A DNA stretch of 64,000 nucleotides from Candidatus Thiosymbion ectosymbiont of Catanema sp. Cochon2018 (lineage in GTDB: Bacteria; Pseudomonadota; Gammaproteobacteria; Chromatiales; Chromatiaceae), in the NCBI GenBank assembly GCA_011392765.1, contig WYCW01000004.1, forward strand, positions 863,673 through 927,672, in the 5' to 3' direction. Each line of letters starts with the position of its first letter. Positions within the stretch are counted from its first letter, which is position 1. A program made the translations under genes and the position numbers. Below the pieces are notes generated by a model. It searched no databases, had not been told where the DNA came from, and worked only from the letters and a program-made list of their open reading frames with translations. Positions 42,455-51,706 of this stretch are shown here, one piece after another.

Positions 42455-42814
42455 ATGAGCACATTCGGCGAACGGGTTGCTACTACGAGGGAACGCCTAC
42501 GGTTACGGCAGACCGACCTTGCCGCGCGGGTCGGGGTGACGCCGGGCTCGATCAACAAGATCGAGTCCGGCGAAACCAAGGGGGCGAAACCCAGTACCCT
42601 GGCGGCCTTGGCGCGCGCACTCGGGGTCAGCATGGAATGGTTGGCAACCGGCAAGGAGGGATATGTATTGGAGGCGGCGGGCGACTATGCTTCGGAGCAG
42701 ATGGCCCGCCTGCTGGCAGCCTGGGAGGGCCTGCCGCTCAATCTGCGGGTGCCCCTGTTGGCACTCATCGAGGCCATGGCGGGGATAGAGGATTCGAGCG
42801 TCGAATCGGATTGA
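42455..42814 (+). CDS. XRE-family transcriptional regulator
   Basis: 119 aa. The N-terminal Cro/C1 helix-turn-helix covers about residues 6-62: GERVATTRERLRLRQTDLAA, RVGVTPGSINKIESGETKGA, KPSTLAALARALGVSMEWLA. The C-terminal 50 residues (YVLEAAGDYASEQMARLLAA, WEGLPLNLRVPLLALIEAMA) are helical and probably mediate dimerisation. Phage-repressor-like size, without a peptidase domain. The 20-bp palindrome just upstream suggests autoregulation. No divergent target gene is adjacent, so the regulon is unknown. Ribosome site weak (TTTTTTAGAAT). Confidence 0.85.
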   Translation: MSTFGERVATTRERLRLRQTDLAARVGVTPGSINKIESGETKGAKPSTLAALARALGVSMEWLATGKEGYVLEAAGDYASEQMARLLAAWEGLPLNLRVPLLALIEAMAGIEDSSVESD

Positions 42815-42881
42815 TACCTGCCACTACCCGTAACCTTCTACATCCGCTGCCATAACAGGCAGTAGACGGGGCGTGAGGGGA

Positions 42882-42968
42882 TAGTGTTATAACTCTGTTG
42901 TTTCCGAGCACACAAGGTCTTGATTAGCATCGCTGTTTGAACCCTGAAAACAAAGTTGGAACACTACC
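42882..42968. mobile_element. 87-bp MITE, relative of the DUF2236 insertion
   Basis: TAGTGTTATAACTCTGTTGT at the left and CAAAGTTGGAACACTACC at the right, with GTCTTGATTAGCATCGCTG inside. Same architecture as 37633-37720. Confidence 0.8.
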
Positions 42969-42993
42969 TTATCGGCACTTGGGTACTGCTGCA

Positions 42994-43262
42994 CTAGGAT
43001 TCCTTGAGGGACCCGAATCTTTACCAATGAGTCAAGTTTGTGCAGTGCACAAATCGGGATCGGGATCGAAATCGAGATTCCGATTGCGATACCGATACCG
43101 ATTTCGACCTACCCTGGCTCTCCAACGGCTGGTTGGGCGTAGGAGATGGGGCCTTACGGAAGAGGAGCTTTGGGGGCCTCGTGCCTCGTCGGTCTGAGGC
43201 GAAGCCTCGCTAGGGTCCCTTGAGGGACCCACATCTTTACAAATGAGTCAAATTTGTGCATT
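42994..43262. repeat. composite dispersed repeat, inverted copy
   Basis: AGGATTCCTTGAGGGACCCG, hexamer array GGGATCGGGATCGAAATC, ACGGCTGGTTGGGCGTAG, GTCGGTCTGAGGCGAAGCC, then a second TCCCTTGAGGGACCC...TTTACAAATGAGTCAA unit. Confidence 0.85.
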
Positions 43263-43280
43263 GCATAACAAAGAGGCCTC

Positions 43281-43418
43281 TTTTTTTATCCACAGATTAC
43301 GCAGATTTCCACAGATTATTTTGTCTTTCATCTGTGGAAATCTGCGTAATCTGCGGATAAAAGATGGCGCCGGAACGAGCCGGAAATTCACCCCTCGTCG
43401 GTCTGAGGCGAAGCCTCG
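43281..43418. repeat. inverted repeat downstream of the thioredoxin-domain gene
   Basis: TATCCACAGATTACGCAGAT and ATCTGCGTAATCTGCGGATA arms at 43288-43362 around a short spacer, then the GTCGGTCTGAGGCGAAGCC hairpin. It may act as a transcription stop for the minus-strand gene above. Confidence 0.65.
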
Positions 43419-45482
43419 CTAGGCAGTCAGCCGCTCCAGTGCTTCGAGGTCCTCCAGGGGCGCCTCGCATCTGGTCCCGAAACAGGGATAGGCCCGAGTC
43501 CCGGCGCCCGGCGTCATAGCCCCCAGACTGCCCGGCAGCCCCTCCTCGGTGGCCGGGATGGCGAGCACCAGGCGCCGGGGGGCATAGGTACGCTGGGCGA
43601 TTTCGGCCCAGTGCGTCAGGTCGTCGCCCGTGCCGCGGATAACGAGGGTCTGCGGGGGCTCCAGGTGCTCTTCCAGGGCGGCGAGTAGGCTGGCGTGAGC
43701 GTAAGGCAGGCGATGCATCTGCTCGGCGGCCAGGGCGAGGGTCCCCTGGGCAGCGGTGAGGTAACGGGTCTCGCTCAGCAGGTAGCCGAGGCGCTGCAGC
43801 GCCCGCGCAGCCACCCCGTTGCCGGCGGGCACCGACTCGTCCCCCAGCGGCTTGGGTCGATGGATGAGTCGCTCATGGTCGTCCGAGGTAAAGAAAAAGC
43901 CCCCTTGTTGCGGGTCTGCGAAGCGGTCGAGCAGAACCTCAGCGAGTGCCGATGCCAACTCCAGATCCGCGCGTCGCCACCGGGCCTGCAGGAGCTCCAG
44001 CAAGGCGTCGATCAGGTAGGCATAGTCGTCCAGATAGGCGTTGAGGCGGGCCTTGCCGTCCTGGTAGGTGGCGAGCAGGCGCCCGTTCCGCCACAGCTCG
44101 GCACGGATGAAGTCGAGGGCACCTTGGGCGGACGCCAGGTAGTCGGCGCGCTTCAGCACCCGCGCGGCTCGGGCCATACCCTTGATAGCCAAACCGTTCC
44201 AGGCTGTGAGCACCTTTTCGTCACGGCCCGGACGGACCCGCCCCTCCCGGACGGTGAGGAGCTTGTGCCGCGCCGTTTCCAGCAGGGCGGCGACTGACGC
44301 TCGGGTTGTCCCCAGGTCGCGGGCCACCTGGTTGGCGGTGCGGTGGCCGTGCAGGTGCCACTTGCCCTCGAAGTTCGGTTCCCGGTCCAGGCCGTAGACG
44401 GCGGCGAACGGGGCGTACTCCTCGGCCGTGAGCAGGCGCGCGATCTCTTTGCGGTCCCAGACGTAGAATTTGCCTTCTTCACCCTCGCTGTCCGCATCGA
44501 GGGTCGAGTAGTAACCGCCCGCAGGCGACTGCATCTCACGTATCACCCAATCGGCGGTGGCGACGGCGGCATCCCGGAACAGGGGATCACCCGTGATCTG
44601 CCAGGCATCGCAGCACAGGGCGAGCAGGGGCCCGTTGTCGTAGAGCATTTTTTCGAAGTGGGGGATCATCCACTGGTCGTCCACCGAGTAGCGGCAGAAG
44701 CCCCCGCCGAGCTGGTCGTTGAGTCCGCCGCGGATCATGCGCTCCAGAGTGAAGGTCGCCGGGTGCAGGGTCTCCCGGTCCGGCGTTCCGTCCGCTTGGG
44801 TTGCCGCGAAGCGGCGCAGCAGGAGTTCCAGGTCCGTGACATGGGGGAACTTCGGGGCCTGTCCGAACCCGCCGTGGCGGGCATCGAAGCTGTCGCCGAG
44901 CTGGCGCCGGGCCGCTGCCAGGGGCGTTGCGTCCGGAATCTCGCCGGCCCCGTCGGGGGCGAGCCGGGCCAAGGCATCCAGCACGGTGCGGTTTTGCTCC
45001 CAGATGGCGTCCCTTTGCTCGCGATAGGCGGTCGCGACGCCCTCGAGCAGCTGGGAAAATGCGGGCAGCCCGTGCCTGGACTCCGGTGGGAAGTAGGTCC
45101 CGGTAAAGAAGGGGCACTGGTCGTCCGGGGTCAAGAATACGGTCAGGGGCCAGCCGCCCGGACGCTTGGCCAGAAGCTGGTGGGCGCTCTGGTAGATCTT
45201 GTCCAGGTCCGGGCGTTCCTCCCGGTCCACCTTGATGTTGACGAAGAGCCGATTCATGACCTGGGCCGTGTGCGGATCTTCGAAGGATTCGTGGGCCATC
45301 ACATGGCACCAATGGCACGCGGAGTAGCCGATGGAGAGCAGGATAGGCCGATCCTGGTCGCGGGCGAGCGCCAGGGCTTCTGCGCACCAGGGCCACCAAT
45401 CGACGGGATTGGCCGCGTGTTGCCGGAGATAGGGGCTGGTGGCGTCCGCGAGGCGGTTGCCGGAAGCGGTCGAGTCCGACAT
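43419..45482 (-). CDS. YyaL-type thioredoxin-domain protein (DUF255)
   Basis: 687 aa from the ATG at 45482, chosen because AGGAGAG lies 7 bases upstream. The ORF opens earlier, but that stretch is unconserved. Domain 1 (about 1-165) is thioredoxin-like: [60 protein letters not shown] with the CHWC pair. Domain 2 is an (alpha/alpha)6 barrel like glycan epimerases: [76 protein letters not shown]. Homologues run from bacteria to human SPATA20; the biochemical role is not settled. Full length and intact. Confidence 0.94.
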   Translation of the reverse strand: MSDSTASGNRLADATSPYLRQHAANPVDWWPWCAEALALARDQDRPILLSIGYSACHWCHVMAHESFEDPHTAQVMNRLFVNIKVDREERPDLDKIYQSAHQLLAKRPGGWPLTVFLTPDDQCPFFTGTYFPPESRHGLPAFSQLLEGVATAYREQRDAIWEQNRTVLDALARLAPDGAGEIPDATPLAAARRQLGDSFDARHGGFGQAPKFPHVTDLELLLRRFAATQADGTPDRETLHPATFTLERMIRGGLNDQLGGGFCRYSVDDQWMIPHFEKMLYDNGPLLALCCDAWQITGDPLFRDAAVATADWVIREMQSPAGGYYSTLDADSEGEEGKFYVWDRKEIARLLTAEEYAPFAAVYGLDREPNFEGKWHLHGHRTANQVARDLGTTRASVAALLETARHKLLTVREGRVRPGRDEKVLTAWNGLAIKGMARAARVLKRADYLASAQGALDFIRAELWRNGRLLATYQDGKARLNAYLDDYAYLIDALLELLQARWRRADLELASALAEVLLDRFADPQQGGFFFTSDDHERLIHRPKPLGDESVPAGNGVAARALQRLGYLLSETRYLTAAQGTLALAAEQMHRLPYAHASLLAALEEHLEPPQTLVIRGTGDDLTHWAEIAQRTYAPRRLVLAIPATEEGLPGSLGAMTPGAGTRAYPCFGTRCEAPLEDLEALERLTA

Positions 45483-45875
45483 ATCGGCTCTCCTGTGGTG
45501 GTGAGGGTAACTGGGACATGGGTGGGCGGCCCCGAGGTTTCCATGGCCCAAATCCCGCCCAACCGTGTCGGGTCAGTGTTTTGAATTCGCAGATTACGCC
45601 GACTTCCACAGATAAAGAAACGAAATAATCCATGAAAATCTGCTTAATATACGGATAAGGGCGACTTTGTAGTACTATGCCGCGCCACAGGGCCACTTTC
45701 AGTTCGGACTGCTGACAAAATGCCTCCAATTCCTCCACTTCCGATCCGCCCCCGCTTCCAGGCTCGAATCCAAGCCCAAGGGGAACGCGCAATAGAGTGT
45801 GACAAGTCGACTCTGCCGACGGGTACGGCGCCCGTTGCGGCCGTTTGCCGAGGATCCGCCGCCGCTCGCTATCGG

Positions 45876-46379
45876 ATGTATCTGGTCTGTTTCCTCGCCA
45901 TGGTAGCGGTCGTCACGCTCACCGGCTGCGCCAGTAAGCCTGAGCGGATCTGGGCCGACCAGGTCGTAGTCTGGAAATCGAAGCGCAAGATGGCGCTCAT
46001 TCGGGACGGCAAGGTGATGCACGAATACCGCATCGCGCTCGGTGAGCGGCCGTGGGGTCACAAGAGGCAGGAAGGTGACGAGCGGACGCCGGAAGGCGAT
46101 TACATCCTCGATTGGCGCAATCCCAACAGCCGTTTTTACAAGTCCATCCATATCTCATACCCCAACCCGCGGGACATTCGATTCGCCCGTGCCATGGGTA
46201 GGGACCCCGGCGGTATGATTATGATCCACGGCCAGCCTGATCACGCCCGATCCCCCAGGTTCAGGGAGAGATACCTGAGCCGGGATTGGACCAACGGTTG
46301 CATCGCCGTCCGGAACCCCGAGATGGACGAGATCTGGCGCCTGGTTCGTTACGGCACGCCGATCAGGATTCTACCCTGA
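45876..46379 (+). CDS. L,D-transpeptidase family lipoprotein (YkuD domain)
   Basis: 167 aa from MYLVCFLAMVAVVTLTGCAS, a lipoprotein signal with lipobox LTGC. The ORF runs further up but the upstream codons are not signal-like. The YkuD catalytic domain follows: VVVWKSKRKMALIRDGKVMH, YRIALGERPWGHKRQEGDER, TPEGDYILDWRNPNSRFYKS, MIMIHGQPD (catalytic His), YLSRDWTNGCIAVRNPEMDE (catalytic Cys in NGC). These enzymes make or exchange 3-3 peptidoglycan crosslinks, or attach lipoproteins. The protein is anchored in the periplasm. It is followed 78 bases later by lgt, which would lipidate it: a neat functional neighbour, probably cotranscribed. Confidence 0.9.
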   Translation: MYLVCFLAMVAVVTLTGCASKPERIWADQVVVWKSKRKMALIRDGKVMHEYRIALGERPWGHKRQEGDERTPEGDYILDWRNPNSRFYKSIHISYPNPRDIRFARAMGRDPGGMIMIHGQPDHARSPRFRERYLSRDWTNGCIAVRNPEMDEIWRLVRYGTPIRILP

Positions 46380-46457
46380 GTCCCGAAAGGGTCGGGGGAG
46401 GGGCCGTGAATCGAGGCCGTTTCCGCAAGATCCGGCGGCGAGGGGTATAAGGTCCAC

Positions 46458-47294
46458 ATGTTGAGCTATCCGCAACTCGATCCGGTCGCCCTGTCCCTCG
46501 GGCCGCTCAAGGTCCACTGGTACGGACTCATGTACCTGCTGGGCTTCGCTTGCGTGTGGCTGCTCGGCCGTTACCGCGCCGCGAATCCCGGCTCCGGGTG
46601 GGATGCCCGGATGGTGGACGATGCGGTCTTCTACAGTGTTATCGGGACCATCCTGGGCGGCCGCCTGGGCTACATGTTCTTCTACGGCTTCGATCAGCTC
46701 CTCGCCGATCCTTTGCGCGTGCTGAAGATCTGGGAAGGCGGCATGTCCTTCCACGGCGGTTTGATCGGAGTAGTGACGGCGCTGTGGCTCTTCGGCCGCC
46801 ACCGTGGCATGGGCTTCTGGCAGGTCACGGATTTCGCCGCCCCTTTGGTGCCGCCGGCGCTATTCGCCGGGCGTATCGGCAACTTCATCAACGGCGAGCT
46901 GTGGGGACACCCTACCGACCTCCCCTGGGGCATGCGGGTTCCCTGCGAGAGGTTCGGCGAGTACTGTAGGGGATTGGCACCGGGCGCCGAGTGGAGCCCG
47001 CCGTTGCATGCCTCCCAGCTCTACGAGGCCGCGCTGGAGGGCCTGGCCCTGTTCCTGATCCTATGGCTCTTCTCCGCCAAGCCACGGCCGAAGATGGCCA
47101 TGTCGGGCCTGTTTCTGCTCGGTTACGGTGTCTTTCGCCTGCTCGTCGAGTCGGTCCGCCTACCGGATGCCCATATCGGCTATCTCGCCTTCGACTGGCT
47201 CACCATGGGCCAGATCCTGACCCTGCCGATGGTCCTGCTCGGGGTATTGTTGCTGGTGCTGGCCTATCGGGGATCCGGCCGGCAGGGGTCGTGA
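46458..47294 (+). CDS. lgt: Lgt, prolipoprotein diacylglyceryl transferase
   Basis: 278 aa, seven predicted membrane helices. Lgt transfers diacylglycerol from phosphatidylglycerol to the lipobox cysteine of prolipoproteins. Family signatures: LSYPQLDPVALSLGPLKVHW, YGLMYLLGFACVWLLGRYRA, GTILGGRLGYMFFYGFDQLL, WEGGMSFHGGLIGVVTALWL with the catalytic-region HGG, and GRIGNFINGELWGHPTDLPW (the Lgt signature). Also RVPCERFG, ASQLYEAALEGLALFLILWL and YGVFRLLVESVRLPDAHIGY. Intact. It would act on MlaA and the L,D-transpeptidase lipoprotein in this window. thyA, its frequent partner, is absent. Confidence 0.96.
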   Translation: MLSYPQLDPVALSLGPLKVHWYGLMYLLGFACVWLLGRYRAANPGSGWDARMVDDAVFYSVIGTILGGRLGYMFFYGFDQLLADPLRVLKIWEGGMSFHGGLIGVVTALWLFGRHRGMGFWQVTDFAAPLVPPALFAGRIGNFINGELWGHPTDLPWGMRVPCERFGEYCRGLAPGAEWSPPLHASQLYEAALEGLALFLILWLFSAKPRPKMAMSGLFLLGYGVFRLLVESVRLPDAHIGYLAFDWLTMGQILTLPMVLLGVLLLVLAYRGSGRQGS

Positions 47295-47814
47295 AACAGG
47301 GCGAGCGCGTATATACTGCCACACGGCACAATCTGCGCATTTCACTCCCTCTCCCTCCGGGAGAGGGCGGGGGCGAGGGGGAAATTCAAAAGCTCAGATT
47401 GTGCCGTGTGGCAGTATAAATCCTCCCGAAAACATGATCTTATGTTGGGCAAAGCGATAGGATGTCGGTGAGCGCGGTGGTTCTGAGCTCGCTGGTCGGT
47501 ATTCCTTCTCCCTGCACGAACCGTATCAATGGATGGCCCGTGCCCAACACCCGTATCGGGCACGCTTTCCGGATGTTGGGCACACCGCTGCCGTGGACCA
47601 TACCGACGACATGAGAGTAGCCCAATGGACGACATGGACGGTATGGACTGCATGGACCGGGGGGCATACAGCAACCCCTGGTCCACGTGGTCCACTTGGT
47701 CCATGTCGTCCACGGCGGCTGCCGCCGTCCCTGGTGGCTTTGCCCATCCTACGGCCTGGCAGCAATTTGTTGATCGAAAAGGAATTTATAAGCGCCCACC
47801 CTGCCCTGGGCCGT
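47295..47814. repeat. gene-free stretch after lgt
   Basis: TATACTGCCACACGGCACAA / TTGTGCCGTGTGGCAGTATA inverted repeat at about 47310-47418 around a CTCTCCCTCCGGGAGAGGG hairpin. TATCGGGCACGC / GTGCCCAACACCC motifs (47530-47585) and a GGTCCACGTGGTCCACTTGG cluster (47690-47715) related to 40080-40180 follow. No ORF is supported. Confidence 0.55.
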
Positions 47815-47840
47815 GAAAAAGCCCGGCAGGTGCCGGGCTG
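47815..47840 (-). terminator. Rho-independent terminator of the phasin gene
   Basis: On the minus strand, AGCCCGGCACCTGCCGGGCTTTTT: an 8-9 bp GC stem, short loop and T run, about 90 bases beyond the phasin stop. Confidence 0.85.
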
Positions 47841-47928
47841 AATCCTTTCTCGTCGCGGGAGAAACGGAGAGGACTTCCGATCCGGAAACCTCAACCGGCT
47901 CCCGGACGTAAGCCCGAATTTCTTCCCG

Positions 47929-48294
47929 TCACATGGTCGGAGTAGCCTTGCGGAACTGGTCGGAGAGCTTGTCCACTTCGCCTTTGATAAAGGAAGTATA
48001 GGCGTCCCGAATCTCGGTGAGCATCTCCATGCCCGTCTTGGACTCTTCCACCACGCGATCGCCGGTTTCCTTCGCCAGCTTGGTCTGTTCCTTGACGAAC
48101 TCGTCGAAGCCCTTGACCTTGGTGGCCAGCTCCATCTGCTGCTTGGTCTGCTCCATCATGAAATCCATAGTCTTCATCTGACGGGAAGTCACCTTATCGA
48201 AGGTCTTCATGTTGAGCTCGGCGAGCTCCTTCAGCTTTTCCATGGTCTTGCTGCCCATCTCTTTCATCGTTTCAAGATTGTTTTCCGTGGTCAT
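47929..48294 (-). CDS. phasin family protein (PHA granule coat)
   Basis: 121 aa from the ATG at 48294 (MTTENNLETMKEMGSKTMEK); a longer ORF reads into the regulatory region. It is amphipathic and helical throughout: LKELAELNMKTFDKVTSRQM, KTMDFMMEQTKQQMELATKV, KGFDEFVKEQTKLAKETGDR, MLTEIRDAYTSFIKGEVDKL. Phasins coat polyhydroxyalkanoate granules and control their size and number. GGGGATATATC precedes the start. It is next to and codirectional with phaR, and the gap between them contains TGC-rich palindromes likely bound by PhaR. No phaC or phaB is in view. Confidence 0.87.
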   Translation of the reverse strand: MTTENNLETMKEMGSKTMEKLKELAELNMKTFDKVTSRQMKTMDFMMEQTKQQMELATKVKGFDEFVKEQTKLAKETGDRVVEESKTGMEMLTEIRDAYTSFIKGEVDKLSDQFRKATPTM

Positions 48295-48338
48295 GATATA
48301 TCCCCATCGGGTGAAAAATGTGTGTAACCCCCAGCAAT

Positions 48339-48375
48339 TGCTGCGGTGCAACAATTGCTGCACTGCACAATAATA
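48339..48375 (-). promoter_or_regulatory. TGC-rich palindromes, candidate PhaR operator
   Basis: TTGCTGCGGTGCAACAATTG then CTGCACTGCACAATAATAG: repeated TTGC/GCAA half-sites directly upstream of the phasin gene. PhaR proteins are known to bind TGC-rich dyads in phasin promoters; the exact site is inferred. Confidence 0.55.
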
Positions 48376-48405
48376 GTATCGGGCGGTCTTGTCAAGGGAT
48401 TGTAT

Positions 48406-48870
48406 CTACTCCGACCGGTCGGACTTGCTGCCGGTCTTGAGGCCGGCGGCGCGCAGGAATTCCTTCTGGAAATCGGCCCACATCTCGACACTGCGTTGGG
48501 TCATGCGGGTGACGGTCTCCAGCGGGTCCTTGGCCAAGGTCTCGCGGAGCTGGTGCTGCTGCTTGGCGAAAACGTTCAGGGACTGCTCCAGGTAGCGGGC
48601 GAACAGGCCCTGCAGGGTTCCCCCGTAGAAACGGATGATCTGGGCCAGCATATTGGCCGTGAACAGCGGCTTACCCGCGCTCTCCTCCTCCAGCATGATC
48701 TGCAGCAGGATAGAACGGGTGATGTCTTCCTCGTTGGTGGTATCCACCACCCGGAACTTGGTGCCCTTCATGACCAAGGCGCGCACATCGGCCACCGTGA
48801 TGTACTTGCTGACCTCGGTGTCGTAAAGCCGGCGGTTCGGGTACTTCTTGATGATGCGGTCGTCAGACAT
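48406..48870 (-). CDS. phaR: PhaR, polyhydroxyalkanoate synthesis repressor
   Basis: 154 aa from the ATG at 48870 (MSDDRIIKKYPNRRLYDTEV). That opening is the invariant PhaR N-terminal DNA-binding block, so the 83 extra codons upstream are rejected. SKYITVADVRALVMKGTKFR, VVDTTNEEDITRSILLQIML and EEESAGKPLFTANMLAQIIR complete the conserved domain. GGTLQGLFARYLEQSLNVFA and the tail QRSVEMWADFQKEFLRAAGL are the granule-binding part. PhaR represses phasin expression until PHA granules titrate it. The gene precedes the phasin gene on the same strand. Confidence 0.95.
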   Translation of the reverse strand: MSDDRIIKKYPNRRLYDTEVSKYITVADVRALVMKGTKFRVVDTTNEEDITRSILLQIMLEEESAGKPLFTANMLAQIIRFYGGTLQGLFARYLEQSLNVFAKQQHQLRETLAKDPLETVTRMTQRSVEMWADFQKEFLRAAGLKTGSKSDRSE

Positions 48871-49225
48871 AGGACTGTGGTTCAAACTATTCCGCTGCCG
48901 GCAGAATGTTCCGAAACGGGGTACTAGTCGCAGCGTCAATCCTCGGGGACCTTGAAAAAACCCTTCCCTGCTGCCATGGGATTCTGCAACGCGCGAAGTC
49001 GAACCTGCGCTTTCGACCTGGCTCCAGGTTCGATCAATCATTCGATCGGACAGAGTGGGCTGTCCCGGCCCCCCCCCCCCCACGGGCACCCTGAAATTTT
49101 CAAGGTGTCTGCCGAGCAATCAGTATAACCCAGGTGCATCGGGCATCGGTCGATACAAGCCGAATAACTTACCGCGTGTGAGGTCTCACCGTACCCGCTG
49201 CAAGCGTTCCGGAGCATCCCACGAC

Positions 49226-50395
49226 ATGACCCAGGACCCCATCGTCGATACCATCTTTCTCGTGTTTACCGGCGCCGCGGTGCTTGCCACCCTGGCACTG
49301 GCCGCCCGCCAATCCCTGCTGCTGGCCTACATCGCACTGGGCGTCCTGTTCGGTCCCTCCGGGATCGGCCTGATGGAAGACGCCGCGATCGCCTCGGACA
49401 TCGCCCATATCGGGATCATGTTCCTGCTGTTCCTGCTCGGCCTGGACCTCAACCCCAAAGAACTGGTGCAGAGCGTGCGCCGCACCACCCTGGTGACCCT
49501 GGGCAGCTCGTTCACCCTGGCCGCCGTCGGTCTGGGTATCGGGCTGGCCGTCGGCTTCTCGCTGTTGGAATCCCTGGTGCTCGGAGGCGCCATGAGCTTC
49601 TCCAGCACCATCATCGGGCTCAAGCTGTTGCCCACCACCGTGCTGCACCACCAACGGATGGGGGAGATCATCATCAGCATCCTGTTGCTGCAGGACCTGA
49701 TCGCCATCGCCATGCTGTTATTGTTGCGCGGGGCGGCTACCGGCGACGCACCCTGGACCGGCATCGCCCTGATGTTGCCGATGTTACCGGCCCTGGCACT
49801 GTTCGCCGGCCTGTGCGCCCGCTTCCTGTTGATCCCCCTGATCAGGCGGTTCGATACCATCCGGGAGTACATCTTCCTGGTTGCCATCGGCTGGTGCATG
49901 GGCATGGCCGAGTTGGGAGGAGTTCTGGGTCTGTCCCACGAGATCGGGGCCTTCATCGCCGGCGTGGCCCTGGCCTCCAGCCCCATCGCCATCTATATCG
50001 CCGACAGCCTGCGGCCGTTACGGGACTTCTTCCTGGTGCTCTTCTTCTTCAGCATCGGCGTCCGGTTCGAGCTCGGAATGCTCACCGACGTCCTATTCCC
50101 CGCCGCCCTGGTCGCTGGTGCCACCCTGGCTCTCAAGCCGGTGGTCTTCCGTTGGCTATTGACCCGCATCGGCGATCCGATGCAACGTTCTACGGAGATC
50201 GGCTACCGCCTGGGACAGATGAGCGAATTCTCCATGCTCATCGGTGCCCTGGCGCTGCAGCTATCCGTCATCGGGGCCCGGGTGTCCTATACGATTCAAC
50301 TCGCCACCATCCTCACCTTCGTGGTCTCCTCCTACCTGGTAGTAAAGCGCTTCCCGACACCGATTGCGCTCTCCGACGACCTCCGGCAGGATTGA
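49226..50395 (+). CDS. CPA2-family cation:proton antiporter (KefB-like)
   Basis: 389 aa, about 12 membrane helices, no C-terminal TrkA-N domain. Start at MTQDPIVDTIFLVFTGAAVL; the 57 extra upstream codons are not hydrophobic and lie in intergenic sequence. Family blocks: LAYIALGVLFGPSGIGLMED, HIGIMFLLFLLGLDLNPKEL, GGAMSFSSTIIGLKLLPTTV, ISILLLQDLIAIAMLLLLRG (the LLQDL motif with the transport Asp), and GLSHEIGAFIAGVALASSPI. LRPLRDFFLVLFFFSIGVRF and GQMSEFSMLIGALALQLSVI follow. It exchanges K+ or Na+ for H+. Without a nucleotide-binding domain its gating is not of the Kef glutathione type. It diverges from phaR. Confidence 0.9.
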   Translation: MTQDPIVDTIFLVFTGAAVLATLALAARQSLLLAYIALGVLFGPSGIGLMEDAAIASDIAHIGIMFLLFLLGLDLNPKELVQSVRRTTLVTLGSSFTLAAVGLGIGLAVGFSLLESLVLGGAMSFSSTIIGLKLLPTTVLHHQRMGEIIISILLLQDLIAIAMLLLLRGAATGDAPWTGIALMLPMLPALALFAGLCARFLLIPLIRRFDTIREYIFLVAIGWCMGMAELGGVLGLSHEIGAFIAGVALASSPIAIYIADSLRPLRDFFLVLFFFSIGVRFELGMLTDVLFPAALVAGATLALKPVVFRWLLTRIGDPMQRSTEIGYRLGQMSEFSMLIGALALQLSVIGARVSYTIQLATILTFVVSSYLVVKRFPTPIALSDDLRQD

Positions 50396-51079
50396 GCCTG
50401 GATCTGTGCCGGTGCGTATAAACCTTTTCAATCCGCAGATTACACAGATTGTTTGGAGTGCGGCGGCAATCCGACTCCAGTTCTTATCGGAATCCGCAGT
50501 GTTTGACGTAACCACCGGGTTGGCCGTGGCGTACCTGCCCGCCGCCGCTTTGGATTCGGCAACGCATCCGTTCCCTGCCAAGGTGTTGCGGTCAGGGGAA
50601 AGCGCCGTCGCCGCGGCGCGTGTGGAATCCGGTGCTCAGGTTCCCGACAAACACCGCCGGTATCCTCCATCGCTGAGGTTCGATTTACCGCGCCATTTTG
50701 CCGGCGCACTCCAAAGCGGTCCGGAATCCATAAAGAGCCAACATGCAATAATCTGCGAGAATCTGCGCAATCTGTGGATAAAATCTACGGATAAAAGAAT
50801 ATCGTTCGCGGTCATAGGTGTTCGGGATTTCGTAACCGTTCAGCCCCCCTCTAAATCCTGATCCTGAAAACGAGAAATCAAAGGGTTACGTCCGAACTGG
50901 GCCGAAATCCAGAGGGGGGGCTGAACGGTTACCATATTATGAAGTTAACAAGCGTTTTGCCGCCTCTAAAACAACAAGCATAACTCCATGAAATTTAAGC
51001 GAAAAAAACCCGAACACCTATGCGTTCGCGGTAATGACTCATCTGTGCCAGGTACATCAACAACATCAGGAGAAACCCT
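50396..51079. repeat. gene-free stretch with three repeat units
   Basis: 50453-50640 duplicates 42188-42385. 50718-50738 is the GGAATCCATAAAGAGCC end of the intI-element family. 50740-50800 holds AATCTGCG repeats. 50836-50932 has inverted ends GTAACCGTTCAGCCCCCCTC and complement around a 55-base spacer. Promoter of the next gene is at the right edge. Confidence 0.7.
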
Positions 51080-51706
51080 ATGAAACTCCACTCCGACTCC
51101 ATCACCGACGGCCGACCCATCCCGAGTGAATTCGCCTTTTGTGTGCCCGATCCGGAAAGTCATGTCCGCCTGGGGGCGAATCGCAATCCGCACCTGGCCT
51201 GGTCCGACCTCCCCGCAGGCACCCAGTCACTGGTGTTCATCTGTCACGACTCGGACGTACCCAGTCGCCCCGACGACGTGAATCAGGAGGGGAGGGAAGT
51301 ACCGGCGGATCTGCCGCGGGTGGATTTCACCCACTGGGTACTGGTGGATCTGAAGCCGGACCGCGACGGCATCGCCGCAGGCGAATTCTGTTCGGAGGTA
51401 ACCGCCCGCGGCAAGCCGGGGCCGGAGGGGCGCGACGGCACCCGGCACGGCATCAACAGTTACACCGACTGGTTCGCCGGCGATGACCAGATGGCCGGCG
51501 ACTATTACGGCTACGACGGCCCCTGCCCGCCCTGGAACGACTCCATCGTCCACCACTACCACTTTACACTGTATGCCCTGGACCTCCCGCGCTGTCCGGT
51601 CGAGGGGCGTTTCGGCCGTGAGCAGGTGTTGTCTGCGATTCAGGGCCACATACTGGCCCAGGCAAGCATTGTGGGGACCTACAAAACCAATCCCAACGCC
51701 AAATGA
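51080..51706 (+). CDS. YbhB/YbcL-family PEBP protein
   Basis: 208 aa, phosphatidylethanolamine-binding protein fold. KLHSDSITDGRPIPSEFAFC, NPHLAWSDLPAGTQSLVFIC, HDSDVPSRPDDVNQEGREVP, VDFTHWVLVDL, YYGYDGPCPPWNDSIVHHYH, FTLYALDLPR are the conserved ligand-pocket blocks (DxD/DPDAP-like region, GPCPP, HHY-F). Bacterial members are of uncertain function (Raf-kinase-inhibitor-like by homology only). AGGAGAAACCCT before the ATG is a good ribosome site. No signal peptide, so it is cytoplasmic. Stands alone. Confidence 0.9.
   Translation: MKLHSDSITDGRPIPSEFAFCVPDPESHVRLGANRNPHLAWSDLPAGTQSLVFICHDSDVPSRPDDVNQEGREVPADLPRVDFTHWVLVDLKPDRDGIAAGEFCSEVTARGKPGPEGRDGTRHGINSYTDWFAGDDQMAGDYYGYDGPCPPWNDSIVHHYHFTLYALDLPRCPVEGRFGREQVLSAIQGHILAQASIVGTYKTNPNAK

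Noticed and set aside
44343..45584. 413-codon plus-strand ORF
   Set aside because: Antisense to the YyaL-type gene, which has a ribosome site and full domain structure.
48871..49119. 83-codon N-terminal extension of PhaR
   Set aside because: The family starts at MSDDRIIKKYPNRRLYD; the extension is unconserved intergenic sequence.
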